64,000 nt of DNA. It comes from Gordionus sp. m RMFG-2023. Its lineage: Eukaryota > Nematomorpha > Gordioida > Chordodea > Parachordodidae. Positions 51,604 to 64,000 of the stretch are shown here, in pieces; the first letter of the stretch is position 1; every line of letters starts with the position of its first letter. Position numbers and translations under genes: made by a program. The notes beneath the pieces were generated by a model. It worked only from the letters and a program-made list of their open reading frames with translations. It searched no databases and had not been told where the DNA came from. The DNA lies in assembly GCF_954871325.1 (NCBI RefSeq), contig NC_088777.1:49391366-49455365 (forward strand), written 5' to 3'.

Positions 51604-51768
51604 TAGTGTTGTTATTCAAGTTAGGGTTAGGGATTTTAACCAAAATCTTATTGTATAACGTTGGATTCGCTCATAGATGATTTTCCAAATCTGTAGCCTT
51701 GCATAATACTATTTTTGGTTAAAATATTGAATTTGGGCTGCTTATCAACTAGATTGCTAGGGTATAGA
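51604..51768. mobile_element. Degenerate hAT MITE family 1 copy
   Basis: Starts TAGTGTTGTTATTCAAG and keeps the AATATTGAATTTGGGCTG-like distal arm. No target duplication identified. Confidence 0.5.
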
Positions 51769-51769
51769 T

Positions 51770-52760
51770 TTGTAATGTTTTTTTGATTATTTATAATTAA
51801 TTTTTTAAAATAATTAAATTAATGTTTTTTTCTCATTTTTATTACTTTTTTTTTTTAAAAAAAATAATTTTCTCTTTTAAAATCTTTTTAAAAATGATTT
51901 TCGCCGAAATTTTAAGTACATAAATAATATAGAATAAAATTACCATTTTCTTGATATTTTACTCTACTTGTTGATTATGGTCTTTCTTATGTCACTTCTT
52001 TATTAAATTTTAAAAACCGATAAATTAAAAAGAATGTTGCAAGTTAACTTATATATTAAATAAAATAGTTTTGTAATAATTTTTCATTTTATATAATTTA
52101 ATATTAAATTTTTTTATTTTGACAGCAAATATAAAAAAATGACCTATAAAAAATATATGTTTTTTTATATATTAATAAATAATTTTATATAATAAAAATG
52201 TGTATATATAAAATAATTTTTATATTTTTAAAAAAAATAATTTCAAAGGCATTAATGAAATGACTGACTTATGTGACCCACTTATAACGTGATCATTGTC
52301 TGACCTGGCCTCTAAAAATAAAATAATATAAAAAAATATTAAAATTAAATTTATCCATATAAAAAAAATTTATGTCATTTTTGTTTTGTTTACAAACTAG
52401 ACATTTTTTTTAAAAAAAATTATAAATTTTAATTTCAAATAAAGAAAAAAGAAAAATCTCTGAGGATAATTGTAGCGTGTATATTTTTATTATTGTTATC
52501 ATTATTATTGTATAATTATAATTATTTGTTTTTTATACGATATGCAAAATTATTTAAAAAGTTTGATTTTAAAACAGGTAATATATAAAAAATAAAATAA
52601 TAAAGGATGGTGATAATGATAAGAAGATAATAAAATATAAAAATAATAATAATTAATAAAACAAATAATTAATTTGATTCCTTGTAGAAGTTAAATTTCC
52701 TTACCATATTGAATTATACCTTGAATTGCATAAAATGCTAATCCACTGTGCATAAGGATT
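51770..52760. other. A+T-rich DNA, no feature seen
   Basis: Long A/T runs; nothing supportable. Confidence 0.5.
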
Positions 52761-52765
52761 CAAAA

Positions 52766-53170
52766 TCAATCTACAGGATAAATAGTTATACTCCTTTCAA
52801 AATTACTTTTCCCGCGTGCTATCAAAACATTCCGATTCATATCATTTTTTTCCTCATTTACCATTCCAAAATCCCATAATTCGGTTATAGATATTCTTGA
52901 GAAAGAAAAAGTATTTTCTGGAAGATTATCGAAATAATATATTTTTTTTCTGAAGGATTTATTCTTCGGATATTTAGATAGAGAAATAAAAAAAAAGAGA
53001 AGGTAAAATGACAATATATTAATTAGATTTAGTAATAAATTTTTCGATATAAATTGATTATTAATAAATTTTATATAATCACTTAAACTTATGCACTGTT
53101 TATTACAATTCAATTTTCTAAATCGCTTAGCTAAGAATTCATTAAAAAAATATATAAAACTTTCGAATTA
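52766..53170 (-). CDS. Unrecognised open frame or last exon with one membrane segment
   Basis: The minus strand is open for about 134 codons, unusual at this base composition. The distal part reads NCNKQCISLSDYIKFINNQF, a hydrophobic segment LLLNLINILSFYLLFFFISL, then a basic stretch and a polar tail with ISITELWDFGMVNEEKN and RSITIYPVD before the stop. No ATG begins the frame (the nearest in-frame alternative is TTG near 53113), so it is more likely a last exon than a whole gene. An upstream acceptor was not identified. No family recognised. Confidence 0.4.
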
Positions 53171-53509
53171 AAATTGTTAAAAAATTGTATAAAAATTGTA
53201 TAAAAATTATAAATTTATGCGTTCTCACGAAATTTTTTCTTGTTTCTCCCCAAAAATAAACAAAAAATTAATAATTTAAAGAGGAAATATAATGTGTCCA
53301 TTTTATCATTGAAATAATTTTTTGGATATATCTTAGCCCTGAAGATTCATAAAAATTTCAATTAATTATCCATATTAACAAGGATATGCATTTTTTATTA
53401 TTACGATTTAATTTTCAAAAAAAAAATACAATAAATAAGAGAATTGATGTCTCTTAATAATAGAGGACTTTTGCAAAAATATAAAACTATGTATATTATT
53501 GTTTGTAAT

Positions 53510-53660
53510 TAGTGTTGTTAAACTGCTCGATTCGAACAGATCTTTAAAAACGGCTGATATTTTGTCATGGATAATATGTTACATAGGATTAAGGATTTTG
53601 CTCATTTTTCGGGCTTAAATATTGAGTTCGCTTTTAAAAATGCTAAAATAGAGTTGTCTT
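53510..53660. mobile_element. Degenerate hAT MITE family 1 copy
   Basis: Begins TAGTGTTGTTAAACTGCTCG and contains TTTAAAAACGGCTGATATTT. The right end is unclear. Confidence 0.6.
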
Positions 53661-54494
53661 AAGTTTAATGATATAATTTACGCTAATAGATGCCAATATT
53701 TAAGAAATTCTTTTTTTTTAAAAAAAATTAATATTCTTAATAATAAACAAAAATTTATCCATTTTTTTTAAACATTATAATATTGCCAATATAACTTATA
53801 TCTTGTGAAGTTGCATAATACCGATACTTTAAGCGTATCCGCTATCCATCATTTTTTAAACTTGCATATAGCCGGGTGTTTGAAATAAGGTAAAATTATA
53901 CAATTTTAAAAATAAGATACTTATTTGAAACGATCCTTTTTTTATAATAACAAGTTTTTGTAAATGATAAACTGCGAGTTAAAAATGAATATAATTTACG
54001 AACTTAAAATGCTAATATATATGACTACTACAACAAGTAATATTTTTAATTATAAAAAGCTTTATAAAAACACTCAACTCTTCAAATTAAATAAAAATCA
54101 TGAACACAAGTTAAATAATTATATGAAATGAATCGATCAATGAAGAATTTAAACTTGATAAGGCTTATTTGTTTTTAATGTTTTGGGGAAAATTGGAATT
54201 GTATCTTAAATTTGCCAAAAAAAAGGAAAATCAATATTCGAAATCAATTTTCAGCTGGCTCTCCAAAGTTGCTTGGAAAGAGAGAGAGAAAAAAGATTGA
54301 ATTACAGGATTCAAAGCTTCTCGCTAGTAAATATACCAGGGAATACAATAATAGGCTTCATAATAGATAGGTGCATATAGTGAAAATGGAAAGTACTCTA
54401 CCTATTATATTATCTTATCAAATGCAAATTGATAATTTATTTAGAAACAATGATTGAGGTTATTAAAATTAGTAATTGAAGGAATCTGTAACTA

Positions 54495-54930
54495 ATATAG
54501 GCTCGGTTCAGGTTCAGATAAAAATAAAGGTTCCTGATTCAGGATCGGTTCGTAAAAAAATGATATATTCAAACCTGTTTCCAATACAAGCATATTCGAA
54601 TTATATAAAGGAAGGCACATTTTTTTAACATTTTATCACTACAAAATAATTTTAAGATTCTATTCTGTATAATTATGCCTTATGAGACGGATGAATAAAT
54701 TTTAGGCTTGGGTAACTGACCCTGCCATATAACAATATACAAAAACATCTCAAAAATAATGACTGATATCTATCAGTCAAAACAGATTACCAATCATCTT
54801 TAAAAGAGTTAAAGGTTCAAAGCGATTCACGTATATTTTAGAGGTTCGGTTCAGATTGGAGTGACAAATATTTTAGTGGTTCGGGTTCGGAAAATAATAA
54901 CTGTTAATAGCTGTTTAAGAGATAGGCTGA
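54495..54930. mobile_element. Degenerate relative of the 26187-27028 hAT element
   Basis: Shares GGCTCGGTTCAGGTTCAGAT, GGATCGGTTCGTAAAAAA and the distal GGTTCGGTTCAGATTGG words. Ends are eroded and no duplication was found. Confidence 0.6.
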
Positions 54931-56020
54931 TATTTAAAGATTTAACGCCATCTAGTATGTAAAAAATAGGGTTTTATTTATATTTACAAAAAAGCATTCC
55001 ATTAAAAATTCATGTAAAATGATTTTTTTAAAAAGGATGTTTAAAACAAACGCCACTTTGTCATAAATTTTAAATTTATAACTTCAAACTAGATGGGGTT
55101 AAAAATTTTTTAGTAAATATACCATTTTTATTTGATTCGTAAATCTACAAAATTAAATATTTTATGATTTGTAATTAATCAGTTATAAGGTAATAAAGTC
55201 ACATAAACACATTTACTATAATATTGCCTTACTCATCTTACAATTAAGATGTTTAAAATTGTATAACATTGCAGGTTGGATAACTTGTAAGTATATCAGT
55301 TTATTGTATTATTTCAAATCGTTCAAATATTTTTTGATAATGAAAATGGAGAGTAACAAATTTCGTTTAAAATGGAGACGACATAGATATGATTTTTCCC
55401 CAATTTTAAAACATTAAGATTGATAGGGAATATTTAATTGAGACACTAGAATTCGTTTTCCTGATAATAGGTTTCATTGAGAAAATTCCGTTAAATATTT
55501 TCATTTAAAAAAAAAAGAAGAGATTTATACAGAGTTAATAAGTCAATTATAAATATATAACTTATAGTGCTTATAAGAAGCAACGTTTTGCGATATTGAA
55601 AATATGGGCATTCCGAATGCTATCGTTTATATTGATAAAAATGTTTTGTAATAAATTTTTATCTTTAAAAATACCACCACAATTTACACAACCGCCAATG
55701 CTAAACATTTCTGCCCATTTTCTAAGCACTATTATATACATTAGCTAATTTTTTCTATTAAATTATCTCTATATCAGAAATGGTTGAGTCATTTCAAATC
55801 ATCATGGAAATAAGAACTATGGGATTGGACTGACCCTATTTTTCTCACTGATTGGTTTGGTTTAAATTTACGAGTAATATTCATTTTCACCCAGTAGCCG
55901 TCACTAGGGGAGAGAGGGCGTACAAGGACTCGACCCCCCTGAAAAATTTGAAAAGGCCCCTGAGAATTTAACTAATCACCCTAAATAATAGACAATCTCT
56001 CCCAAGAAATCTAATTTTTT
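54931..56020. other. A+T-rich DNA with a transposon-end-like start at 55894
   Basis: CAGTAGCCGTCACTAGGGGA at 55894 looks like a hAT terminus, but no matching right end or duplication was found. Otherwise nothing seen. Confidence 0.3.
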
Positions 56021-56024
56021 TTCT

Positions 56025-56312
56025 CTTTTAGCTTTTACCTTTTCTGGTGGTAAGCTCCTTCAATATCTCTCTCCACTTTATGTTATTCATGCTTATCTAA
56101 TTTATACTTCTTCATATTGGCTCTAACTTTAAGGCCCCATTGAAGTTTTGGCCTTCCTCTTTTACGTTTACCCATCACTTCAAACTCTCAACCTTATTTC
56201 TTATGTAGTTCATAGGCCTTCTCATTGTATGCCCATACCACCTAAACCGTTATCTTAGTCTTAATAAACTTCCTAGTATTCTTGTACTTCGCACCTTATC
56301 CTTTAGAATTTT
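56025..56312 (-). mobile_element. 5'-truncated LINE copy, same family as 38598-42355
   Basis: Reverse complement of the LINE 3' end (42010-42345): shares CTTTTCTGGTGGTAAG, CATATTGGCTCTAACTTTA and GTATGCCCATACCACCTAA. It retains only the C-terminal coding part and 3' end, with small differences and a short deletion. 5' truncation is typical of LINE insertion. Confidence 0.85.
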
Positions 56313-57650
56313 AAAAATTAAAAACTATTTAAATAAAAAATATATTTATTCTCTTTTGTTAATGACATTTCTTTATAAGTTATTGTTTGTTAACATAAAT
56401 TCCCGTTTCTTAAAAGTTATAATATTGAAGAGTAAAAAAAAAAACTAATAAAAACCATAATTAACAAATAAAACACTGTTAAAAAGGTAAGGAATCAATT
56501 TCTCATTTACATTATGAATACTATAAAAAAATATGTCTTTAATTTAAAAAAAATTAAACTATAATTTCTTTGATTCTAATTGATAAATCGCTTAGCTTAA
56601 TTGATTTGAATTAATTACTTAAACTTTGTTCTTTATATTGATCATTAAAAAAATTTTTATTATAAAAGTTAATTTAATTTTACGAGGAAGGGTGGGGGGG
56701 GGGAGGGGGTGGTGATAAAATTTTTTTTATAAAAAAAAGCTGGCACTAATAGGTACCTGAATAATGAGAATATATTATATAATATCATCTATTACTATAT
56801 ATTACTGTATAATTGTAACGTTAATATGTCATTATGTATATATATAATATAGTATATGTGTGCATTTGAGAAACAGTGATTTTTATTAGCATTTGGCTTT
56901 GCGAAACCACTATTAAATATAAAATAATGAGATTTATTTTCTAACAACTATCTTATATAAAAATTTAAATACTATTTTTTTTACACATCATCGGAAATTT
57001 TAAGGACTCGTTTAGAGTATATCTATCATCGCTCAATATATGTTTTTTTTAAATGAAAAATCTAGGCACAATAAAATACGGTTTTTTTTTTACAAAACGA
57101 AGCCAGAGAATTTTTTATAAACGTGCCCATAAAAATTTAAGATAGAACTTTTTAGACATAATTGCGGTTCCTTTTTGGGAACTTGATTATAAAATTGTAT
57201 TTTTAATTTTTATAAGGGTTTTAAATTCATCTTATATTGAAATAAAAACTTTTTTTCGCGCAGTCATTGCACATTATAACCTATTATTTACTTGCTTTTT
57301 TTTTAAATAAAAAAAATTACCCAGTGTCGCGCTCTTACTTATAAACCAGGTCAAAGTGGGACACAATGCGATATTATTTATCTAGAGTTTATAGGGAAGT
57401 TTTGATTTTATTTGAGCCTCACTTTTAAAATCCGCATAATCCCGCGACCTCTCCTACTAACATCTTAAATATAGTAAATAAATTAAATACGATACTTTAT
57501 ATATTTATTTCCGGGGTCCATTTATTGCGAAATTTATTATTTAAATAAACCCCCCCCCCCACCCACCCCTCATCAGATTGCCATTATAAAAACTTCTTTT
57601 TTTTTAAAAAATATATGTTAACTATTGGTTAGGTATAGTTATTTAATTCC
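56313..57650. other. A+T-rich DNA, no feature seen
   Basis: Includes a G-rich run near 56690-56712. No gene, RNA or transposon ends supported. Confidence 0.45.
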
Positions 57651-57656
57651 ATATCA

Positions 57657-57874
57657 AAGTTAAACGGCTCATTTTAAGCCGATTTTTTAAAACGGCTAAC
57701 TCAATATTTTAGCCAGAATAATAGTGCCTAAGTCTAGAGATTTCTATAATATATGTCTAGACCTTTGTTCCTTCTGTGAGCAAAATCTTCAAGCTTGCAT
57801 AATATTTTTCTGGATTAAATATTGAGTTGGCCGTTTTTAAAAATCGGCTCAAAACGAGCCGTTTAACAACACTA
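57657..57874. mobile_element. hAT MITE family 1 copy, hairpin
   Basis: Arms TTAAACGGCTCATTTTAAGC and GAGCCGTTTAACAACACTA pair over most of the length; interior words GTCTAGACCTTTG and GAGCAAAATCTTCA are as in 29886-30108. The left terminus is eroded and the duplication is not recognisable. Confidence 0.8.
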
Positions 57875-58169
57875 GTCGTACCATAGCGATGATTCCATGC
57901 CCTACTCCAAGTCGGGTATGGAACTTAACGCCGGACTATAAATCCTCTTTTAAATAATAATATTTACATTATTTGTCAAGTTTTCCTATGTTTTTTTTTA
58001 ATATAGATTTTTTTCTTTTAAAAAATTTTGAAAAAAAATTAAAATAAATTGTTAATTATGCGGAAAAACTAATTATCTAATTTTTTTTTAAAAAAAATAA
58101 CACTTATTATTTTAAGAATATATTGTATAAAATGTTCCATGCTTTATTATACGAAAACAAATTGAAGAA

Positions 58170-58350
58170 TCTGTTTGTCTGATATGCGATCGTTTCGTGG
58201 TTTGATAAATAACTGCTAACTTTCATAACCAAAAAGGGATTTATTGCACAGTGTAATAAATGGTCGGGCAGTCATGTCAGATATCATGGAGTTATTCATC
58301 AATCTAGAGGCAATAATTTGCAGGTAACGGAGAGAGGGCCAGTTAAAATC
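58170..58350 (-). mobile_element. Small fossil fragment resembling a Ty3/gypsy pol linker
   Basis: Minus strand reads FNWPSLRYLQIIASRLMN and then ISDMTARPFITL, reminiscent of the region after the reverse transcriptase palm in Ty3/gypsy elements; the NWPS box also occurs near 38020. Very short, broken and old. Confidence 0.35.
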
Positions 58351-58892
58351 TGTTGATTTAATTATTAAAAATGTTTTCTAAATTGAGGATTATAATTTAG
58401 CTGAAATTTATAAATAAAATGAGTTGTTTTAAAAAAATAGATGACTTTAATATGTGTAAATTTTTTAGAATTAAGAGTAAACTTTGGTAAGGTGAGCAGG
58501 TATGCTTTTAAAAATTTGTTGCCGTTTCAAAAATATATTTAAATTTTTTGCTAAAAGCTTTTTTCAGAATTGAGGTATATTATTTATTGGGGCGCATAGC
58601 CCTGCTATAAAAAAAATTAAATAGTTTTGCCCTTATTAAGGGAGAGATTCAATAGCAAGGAGTTGTTTTCTAAATATCTAATGGCATTACAAATATTGGG
58701 ATTTTGGCCCACACAAGGTTTCAGCATCTAAGTAACAACTGAAGATTCAAGTCTAAAATATATGTATTTACTTGGGAAACAATTATATGGATACCCATAC
58801 TAATGGTCTATAATGGACGAGCGCTAGGGCGAATTCTGGCGGGCAAGTTAAAATTTAAACATTAGGCTGGTTAAAATTATCGAATGAATCTT

Positions 58893-59003
58893 AAATATTT
58901 TTAGGGCGAGATTAAACAGAAATAGCTTATATTTGTTAAAAAAAATTTAATATTTTTAGGGCGAGATTAAACAGAAATAGCTTATATTTGTTAAAAAAAA
59001 TTT
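58893..59003 (+). repeat. Tandem duplication, 55-base unit
   Basis: Two nearly identical units starting AATATTTTTAGGGCGAGATT, and containing AACAGAAATAGCTTATATTTG. The identity implies a recent local duplication. Confidence 0.9.
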
Positions 59004-61400
59004 ATATACTGTTTTTAACCTTTTATTTTTTATAAATCTGGCGTTATAACTTAATTACATTGCTAACTTTACGAAAAGTATATCAGCCTTTGAACGTAAC
59101 TTTGGAAAAGGTAGCAGACAAGGTGAATAATTAATTATGAAAACTTCGAAAAGGGTGAATAGAAAATTTAGAAAGAAAATGGAAAAAAAATAAAATTTGC
59201 GATATTAATCAAAATTTACAATGTTGTGTGGTAAATGTTGTAATATCTTTCTTAAAACAATTTCGAATCTCGTTAAGGTGATATATAAATCATTATATGA
59301 AAAGTAAAACGTTTAATATTTTATCGAATATAAACCCATAATTTCTGAACTAATAAAAATTTTTTAATTTTTCTTCAAAAGATAATAATATTATAATATA
59401 TATAAATGTACTATAAATTTTTTATTTTTTAAATTTAATTTTAAAAGTTTATTAAATTATTTTAACCTAATTTAATACGATTATATAGAGAGAGAGGTAA
59501 GATAAACATATTTTTTTTAAAAAACTTGTTAAATAATAATTAAGGGGAAAAATAAAAAACATTTGATTTTTATATTTTACTTATATTTGAAAAAGGCAAT
59601 AAAAATATAAAATTAACGATTATGTTTAAAAGTTAATTTTTTTTGCCTTATTACCAAATTAGTTCCAGGAATAAGAAAATTAATTTTTTTTTTGATCCTT
59701 TTAATATTTCCTGATGTGGATAATCGAAAAAAGGCTCGTAATCAAATCCTATTGAAAATATTATAAATAATTTTTTTAAAAAATATATTTCAGTTTACTC
59801 TAAAAAAACAATTAGGGGGAGATGTGCCATTGGCCATGTTTTTGCTTATTTTCAAAATTAAGGCACTAAGATTTTTGGGTTTAACCGAACAAATTTTACA
59901 TCAATGTGTAGCCAAATTCTCAATCTTTGAAAATAAAATTTGAATCAAAGCTCTCTCTCTATAATAGTTTATGAGCTAGATGTGGTTATGTGAAAGTTGT
60001 CATTCTGGCCAGTCAATACATGATGTATTAACTTGCCATAATGTATTATTTAAGAATTTTATTATAAATATAATATAGTATTAACATCTTAAAGCCAATC
60101 GTATTAGAAAATACATTAATTTCGAAACACAAATAATAAAATATTGGAAAATTCAAAATATTATGACTTAATATAATAACGTTTAAAAAATACTAAAGCT
60201 ATATAAACCGGTATATATAAATCACAATAAAATATAAAATTAAACTTTATCATTTTTTAAAATGTTAATCAAAATATCATCCATAAATGAATATTTAATC
60301 TTCTTTGATATGCGCCAATTTTTTTTAATAATTTGTTCTGTGCTGAGGATTCTATTTTGATGAGTAAAGCTAGTCTACTCTTTCAATTTTATGCCGTTCT
60401 TTTGAAAATTTCTGTAATTAAGAAAAGGTCCTTCATTTGCTTATACTAATTGGTATCATTTCCAAAATATACAATAATTTTAATAATTTGAAAAACTTGT
60501 AAAATATATTTTAAAAGTATGCAATGCTTGCGCTGTATTTATTGGAGGATTTTCTATAAAAATGAATATTTCATTCATATCCTTTAGATTCTGAATTTAA
60601 TTGGCCTTCAGATATATTAATATCCTATGAATAAAATTTAGCTAAATATTTAATTTTTCTCAACAAACACATAAATCTCAAAAAATTCCTGGTCGATATT
60701 ATTTTTTGAGCAATTTTTTATCTGGAGGAGGGGGAGGGAAATAAAATTTCCAAGCAATAATAGTTCTAATGATATGTTAAGTCAACGGCAAATTAATAAA
60801 TCCCATAAGAACCCAATTCTTCACAAAAGCTGTTTGTCAAAATAAGGCTATACGCATTATAAAAGGTTTATAACATTTCTAAAACCTTGATTTTATAATA
60901 TAAAAAAATTAGAGATCATCTATTATTATCAGAGACCCTAACCAGTGCTGAAGACCCTAAGAAAATTTTTTAAAATATTGCAAACCCGGACTAGTCTATC
61001 ATATTTTCTATTTTTCTTTGAAACCATTTTTGCAGAATATTGAAAATACAGATAAAAATAATCTCGACTGACCAATTTAGAAAACTTATAATAAACCCAG
61101 GTTGAGCCTTAAAATGGGTAATATAACCTAAGCAGATCTCTGATAAATATATTGGGGCATTCAAACTAGTCTATATCCATAATTACATTATATAAATTTA
61201 TTTTATAATAAATTATAAATAATATAAAAAAAAGTGAGAAAAGATTATTTTAGGATATATATAAATCATGTTTATTTATTATAATACCGCGTTAAAATAA
61301 TTTTTTTCATTATGAACTTTTAAACCTAATTTGTTCTTTTTTTAATAGCCGCCTAAAGATAACCTATATTTTAGTTTTAACTCAGTGTTGATTATTTTAG
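59004..61400. other. A+T-rich DNA, no gene recognised
   Basis: Around 60910-61142 TTAGAGATCATC and GCAGATCTCTGATAA could be worn termini of the TAGAGATGTGCAA hAT family. Around 59820-60030 is a moderately complex stretch similar in part (CCAGTCAA-ACATG-TGTA) to 7880-7915. Neither is firm. Confidence 0.35.
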
Positions 61401-61410
61401 GAATAAAAAT

Positions 61411-61602
61411 ATATGATTGGTACCAATCCCAGTAGCATACCAACCCCGGTCTCCTCCTCTAATAATTCAAATTCATATTTGTTTCACCAAAATTTTATAT
61501 AAGTTACATACACACAATATCAATTTCCTTGAAAAATATGATCAAATTAATTGGGAAAATATAATATATACAGTTAAAAAAGCTCCTCTTAAAATTTTAT
61601 AA
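61411..61602 (+). other. Overlapping short open frames, unassigned
   Basis: From ATG at 61411 a frame reads MIGTNPSSIPTPVSSSNN and then SNSYLFHQNFI, which looks like a protein start. A second frame in the same place runs to NFLEKYDQINWENIIYTVKK and stops at 61602. No splice solution or family found. Confidence 0.2.
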
Positions 61603-62032
61603 ATTAAAAAATCAAGAAAAAGGCAAGTGGTTCCAAATAATATTTATATTTTGTTTACTAAAAATATATATTTACCACAATATAAGATAGTTAGTATGTC
61701 TTAAAGTTAACATAAATGATGTATATAATATATATGTCCTAAATGGGATATGAAATCCACCAGGAATTCAGAATTTCCTTGATTCTTAAAGAAAGATCAA
61801 TTTTGTTCCTAAATGTATTAGAGCATCTACAGAGTAAGCCCACTGTGAATTTTTAACATCTTTTTGCCCTGAATTTTATCATTTATATTATTTTTTTAAG
61901 TAAATTAGAAGTTGTCGGAAATTTATTGGGTATGTTTAAATTGGATTATAGAAAATTTAAAATTCGCACTCGGTAAAGATCGAAAATTGAAAGATTGAAA
62001 AGCCCCGTGGATTTATCCCAAATACTTTGGTT

Positions 62033-62206
62033 TAGTGTTGTAGATGATTTTGGCCAAAATAATATGACATAAGCCATGAGAATACGTTAATAGATGTCCA
62101 AACCTTTCTGTCATCTACGATCAAAATCTATAGGACTTGCGTAATATTGTAGGGCTAAAATAGTGGGTTGGCCGTTTTAAAAAAAATTGTATTTAGTAAC
62201 ACCCGC
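62033..62206. mobile_element. Degenerate hAT MITE family 1 copy
   Basis: Starts TAGTGTTGTAGATG; keeps the AATAGATGTCCAAACCTTT and GATCAAAATCTATAGG words. Flanks CTTTGGTT and CTTTAGTT agree at 7 of 8 bases. Confidence 0.65.
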
Positions 62207-62630
62207 CTTTAGTTCTAATTCATTTCCTTTTTATCATTATTTTAATTCTGCATTTCTTAGTATGTTTTAGTTATAGGCATAAGTTAATAGTTTGTTTTAT
62301 TTTTTATTAACAAAAAATGTTTTAAATGTAAAAGTCAGTTCCTGATATATTATACATAAGATATATCTGGATACAACTCTGTTTATTCTTAAATTATATA
62401 TAAAATCAATAAAGTTGTTCAATATGAATATTCTATAAGTTGTATAAGTATATCATATTAGATTTTTTTTCCCCCTTTAAATTTAAAATTTACACCATAA
62501 TTGAACCTGCACTTAAAATTTTTTAATAAATGATTTGAGCATGTGGTATAATGAAATCCTATCTTTAAACTACAAACTATTATCTTCCCTTATGTATCTA
62601 ATAAGGTGTGTTTTTAAAAAATGAGGTATT

Positions 62631-62631
62631 T

Positions 62632-62674
<43 letters not shown>
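62631..62674 (+). repeat. TTTC microsatellite, about 44 bases
   Basis: Eleven TTTC units, the complement of the GAAA arrays at 48643 and 51380. Confidence 0.95.
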
Positions 62675-63328
62675 AATATACCTAAATATATAAAGGATAA
62701 AATTGAGGAGTAAAATATTAAAAAATATTTACAGATTAAAAGCATGCAAAAAATCGATGTTCAATTTATAAATTTATAAAATTTAATATTGATATAATTG
62801 TATTTATTTATTGAATTATGTTTATGGTATATTTTTTAAAGCCTTTTAGAATATAAAATAAATCCTTTTAGAATATAAAATAAATCCTTTTATTTTATAG
62901 TATTTTTACTACTATATTATACTATCCTATAAAATTTGCCCCGTAATGTGATGCCTTTTCTGTAATAAATTTTTTTAAATGGATTAATTTTTCTTAGGTA
63001 ATATTAAATAATAATATCTAATATTTTCAAGATGAACATCATAATACTTGTAATTATGTGCCTCAAAAATATAAAAATTTTTACCTAAGTTGCCTTTATA
63101 AATAAAAAAGTAATTTAATTTAGTATATTTTAGCTTTGAAATAGAAATAAATGGATTGTTATAAAAATATTAAATATATAATGTAGCATAGTGTCCCATT
63201 TCAGGTTAATTTGTATATATAAAGATAAACTACCAAATAAAATATGCATCTTTAAATCTATAAAAAGTAAAATTAGTTTGTAGCTAGCTATTTATACCAA
63301 AAAGTTGAACGCGATCTTTCCATTTAGA
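62675..63328. other. A+T-rich DNA, no gene
   Basis: A short direct repeat CCTTTTAGAATATAAAATAAA occurs twice in tandem at about 62842-62886. Nothing else seen. Confidence 0.5.
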
Positions 63329-63543
63329 TAGCCTTGTTAAACAGCTCGACTTGAGCCGATTTTTAAAAACGGTTAACTCAATATTTCATCCAGAAAAATG
63401 TTACGAAAGTCTGTGAGGACTTTGCTCAGAGATGGCACTTCAGACATTTATTAGCGATCGAGGCTTAAGCAATATGTTTCTGGATAAAATATGAATTAGC
63501 CGTTTTTTAAAATAGGTTCAATCGGACCCTTTAAGCAACATTA
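63329..63543. mobile_element. hAT MITE family 1 copy with target duplication CATTTAGA
   Basis: 215 bases from TAGCCTTGTTAAACAGCTCG to CCCTTTAAGCAACATTA. Exact duplication CATTTAGA (63321-63328, 63544-63551). Confidence 0.88.
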
Positions 63544-64000
63544 CATTTAGAAGTGCTGATAAGATGGCTGTTCTTGATTCATAGGAAGTGCTCATTTTAC
63601 TATAAAACATTATAGGGGCAATCAAATTTAGTATAAGTTCCTTAAAACTTCCCTACCAATGTCATTGGTCAATTTTTTTTTAGTAAAGTTCTACTACCCC
63701 TTTTATGCCATTAAAAAGGTGTTTATTAAATATAAATACTAAATACCTACAAAAAAAAATTTTTTTAAAAAAGAAGAAGTAAATACAGATACTTTGGCGA
63801 GTACTTTTTGGCAAATAAAACACTTTGGGCTAATATATTTTGCGAGTCATTTTTAAGATCACTATAATATATTTATTTTTTAATTGGATGAATCTTTTAT
63901 TATTGACCATTTTTCTACAATTATAATAATTATGTAAATATCATCATATTAAAAATGGTCCAATAATATTTTATCTGTAATGATACAAACATTATAAATA

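Noticed and set aside
57875-57945. G+C-richer stretch (contains CCATGCCCTACTCCAAGTCG) resembling part of a 5S rRNA or tRNA
   Set aside because: Only a few words match; no promoter boxes or foldable full-length RNA could be made.

Overview
The window looks like nuclear DNA of an invertebrate animal: very A+T-rich (about three quarters or more by eye), genes split by many GT..AG introns down to about 40 bases, and dense DNA transposons and LINEs. No bacterial or organellar layout is visible. I cannot name the species. Three host genes could be reassembled exon by exon, all on the minus strand, and almost none of their exons are long enough to show as simple open frames. They are a nicotinamide riboside kinase (NMRK1-like, 864-1706, 5 exons, 225 codons), asparagine synthetase domain-containing protein 1 (ASNSD1, 9614-17578, 15 proposed exons, 578 codons) and a small secreted single-IGFBP-domain protein (20639-24235) with two candidate alternative last exons. 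They share no obvious pathway and do not overlap; the space between them is filled by transposons.  Layout: 1-460 is a short derivative of a LINE found later. 864-1706 is NMRK. 1872-6939 is a GINGER DNA transposon with integrase and OTU domains, terminal inverted repeats, a CCGG target duplication and two internal tandem-repeat fields. 8987-9328 is a hAT MITE. 9614-17578 is ASNSD1, with a hAT element at 12136-12600 in an intron. 17.9-19.4 kb holds old retroelement remains. 20.6-24.2 kb is the IGFBP-like gene, with a hAT MITE in the interval between its two last exons. 25.2-30.4 kb holds hAT and Tc1-like non-autonomous elements and a LINE fragment. 31.1-32.9 kb has plus-strand open frames with matching splice phases, an unrecognised possible gene. 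34.8-37.3 and 38.0-38.4 kb are fossil pol pieces with higher G+C than their surroundings. 38598-42355 is a near-complete LINE flanked by a 14-base target duplication and interrupted by a 598-base hAT element. 43.27-43.65 kb is a long palindrome. 47951-48775 is an 825-base purine-only tract. 48.8-64 kb is mostly A+T-rich DNA without recognisable genes, carrying MITE copies, a 3' LINE fragment and one unrecognised minus-strand open frame (52766-53170).  The clearest biology is the set of reassembled host genes, the alternative-terminal-exon architecture of the IGFBP-like gene, the complete GINGER-OTU element, and several hAT families dated as real insertions by exact 8-base target duplications. 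All calls rest on reading the sequence; no database search was run.
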